NCBI GenBank assembly: GCA_022410635.1
Contig: JAJVDF010000208.1
Coordinates: forward strand, 1,045,053 to 1,109,052
From: Tretioscincus oriximinensis
Taxonomy: Eukaryota > Chordata > Lepidosauria > Squamata > Gymnophthalmidae
DNA: 64,000 nt
Reading direction: 5' to 3'
Below are positions 63,748 to 64,000 of this stretch, piece after piece. Positions within the stretch are counted from its first letter, which is position 1; the number at the start of each line of letters is the position of its first letter. The notes under the pieces are model-generated. The model searched no databases, had not been told where the DNA came from, and worked only from the letters and a program-made list of their open reading frames with translations. The translations under genes and the position numbers were made by a program.

Positions 63748-64000
63748 ATGAGGAAAATGGTAAAAAATAAAATAAAAGGGAAAGTGAGAAAAGTCCAGTC
63801 CCTTCAAAAAGCGTGGAAATTGTTTGTAAATACAATATTGGAAGCTCAAATAAAATGCATTCCCAAGAGAAGAAAGGGTTCTGCCAAGTCCAAGAAGACA
63901 CCCGTATGGCTTACCTCTGCAGTAAAGGAAGTAATTAGAATGAAGAGAAGCTCATTTAAAAAGTGGAAGGCTTATCCTAGTGAGGAGAACAGAAGGGAGC
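63748..64000 (+). mobile_element. LINE ORF2 linker between endonuclease and reverse transcriptase
   Basis: An open frame runs off the window end. It is rich in Lys, with LFVNTILEAQIKCIPKRR followed by TPVWLTSAVKEVIRMKRSSF and KKWKAY. The W.T..V...I..KR..F.KWK pattern is typical of the linker just before the reverse transcriptase in CR1/L2-type LINEs. More of this element should lie beyond the window. Confidence 0.75.

Larger units (their letters stand above)
1..64000 (+). other. BRIP1: BRIP1 gene, internal part (intron 5 to intron 14)
   Basis: Nine exons on the plus strand, in order, encode 530 codons that align with human BRIP1 residues 170-699. BRIP1 is a 5'-3' superfamily 2 DNA helicase of the XPD/FANCJ/RTEL1/DDX11 group. 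It acts in interstrand crosslink repair, G-quadruplex unwinding and BRCA1-linked homologous recombination in the nucleus. Walker A (exon 2) and the C-terminal half, with motifs V-VI and the BRCA1-binding tail, are outside the window. Exon phases (0,0,0,2,0,2,0,0,0 at the 3' ends) agree with the human gene as I recall it. No frameshift or in-frame stop is seen, so the gene looks functional. The 23 kb and >25 kb introns hold nearly all the transposable elements. Confidence 0.97.

Noticed and set aside
1..64000. CRISPR arrays, operons, phage or bacterial systems
   Set aside because: No regularly spaced repeats or bacterial gene organisation; intron-exon structure and retroelements show vertebrate nuclear DNA.

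Overview
The window is vertebrate nuclear DNA from a draft assembly (scattered single Ns and one 730-base gap). It lies inside one large plus-strand gene, BRIP1 (FANCJ/BACH1), the Fe-S cluster DNA helicase of the Fanconi anaemia and BRCA1 pathway. I recognise nine coding exons. In human numbering, where exon 2 carries the start codon, they are exons 6 to 14, equivalent to human residues 170-699. All have AG acceptors and GT donors. Seven of nine exon lengths, and all intron phases, match the human gene as I remember it; exons 6 and 7 differ by +6 and -6 bases. The window starts in intron 5 and ends in intron 14. I found no sign of exon 15 or of any other conventional gene.

Layout: exon 6 (442-567); a 23.2 kb intron; exon 7 (23798-24082); exon 8 (26518-26739); exon 9 (27725-27924); exon 10 (33866-33998); a tight cluster of exons 11, 12 and 13 (35115-35760) with introns of 96 and 88 bp; exon 14 (38010-38171); then more than 25.8 kb of intron 14. 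Exons 7-8 encode helicase motif Ia and all four Fe-S cysteines. Exon 9 encodes the DEAH box, exons 9-12 the Arch domain, exon 13 motif III and exon 14 motif IV.

The introns are packed with old transposable elements. The main ones are: (1) two CR1-type LINE families, CR1-A with a TTCTTATG-type 3' tail and CR1-B with an ATTCTATG-type tail; (2) an L2-type LINE 3' end; (3) SINE-1, tRNA-derived, whose 3' tail is shared with the L2-type LINE; (4) SINE-2, tRNA-like head with an (AGA)n tail; (5) L1-like fragments; (6) a palindromic element with a hammerhead-ribozyme-like core, possibly Penelope-like; (7) DNA transposons, including a SPIN-like hAT with a perfect 8-bp target duplication, a second hAT, a mariner-type MITE and several foldback MITEs.

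The organism is most likely a squamate reptile, possibly a gecko. This is an inference from the CR1/L2/SINE mixture, the SPIN-like hAT and the absence of mammalian Alu/B1/MIR or avian-only patterns. Several CpG-containing, non-repetitive blocks (about 15.5-16.5 kb, 21.9-22.5 kb, 42.4-43.0 kb) look like conserved non-coding elements. This is plausible because BRIP1 neighbours TBX2/TBX4 in tetrapods, but it is untested here.
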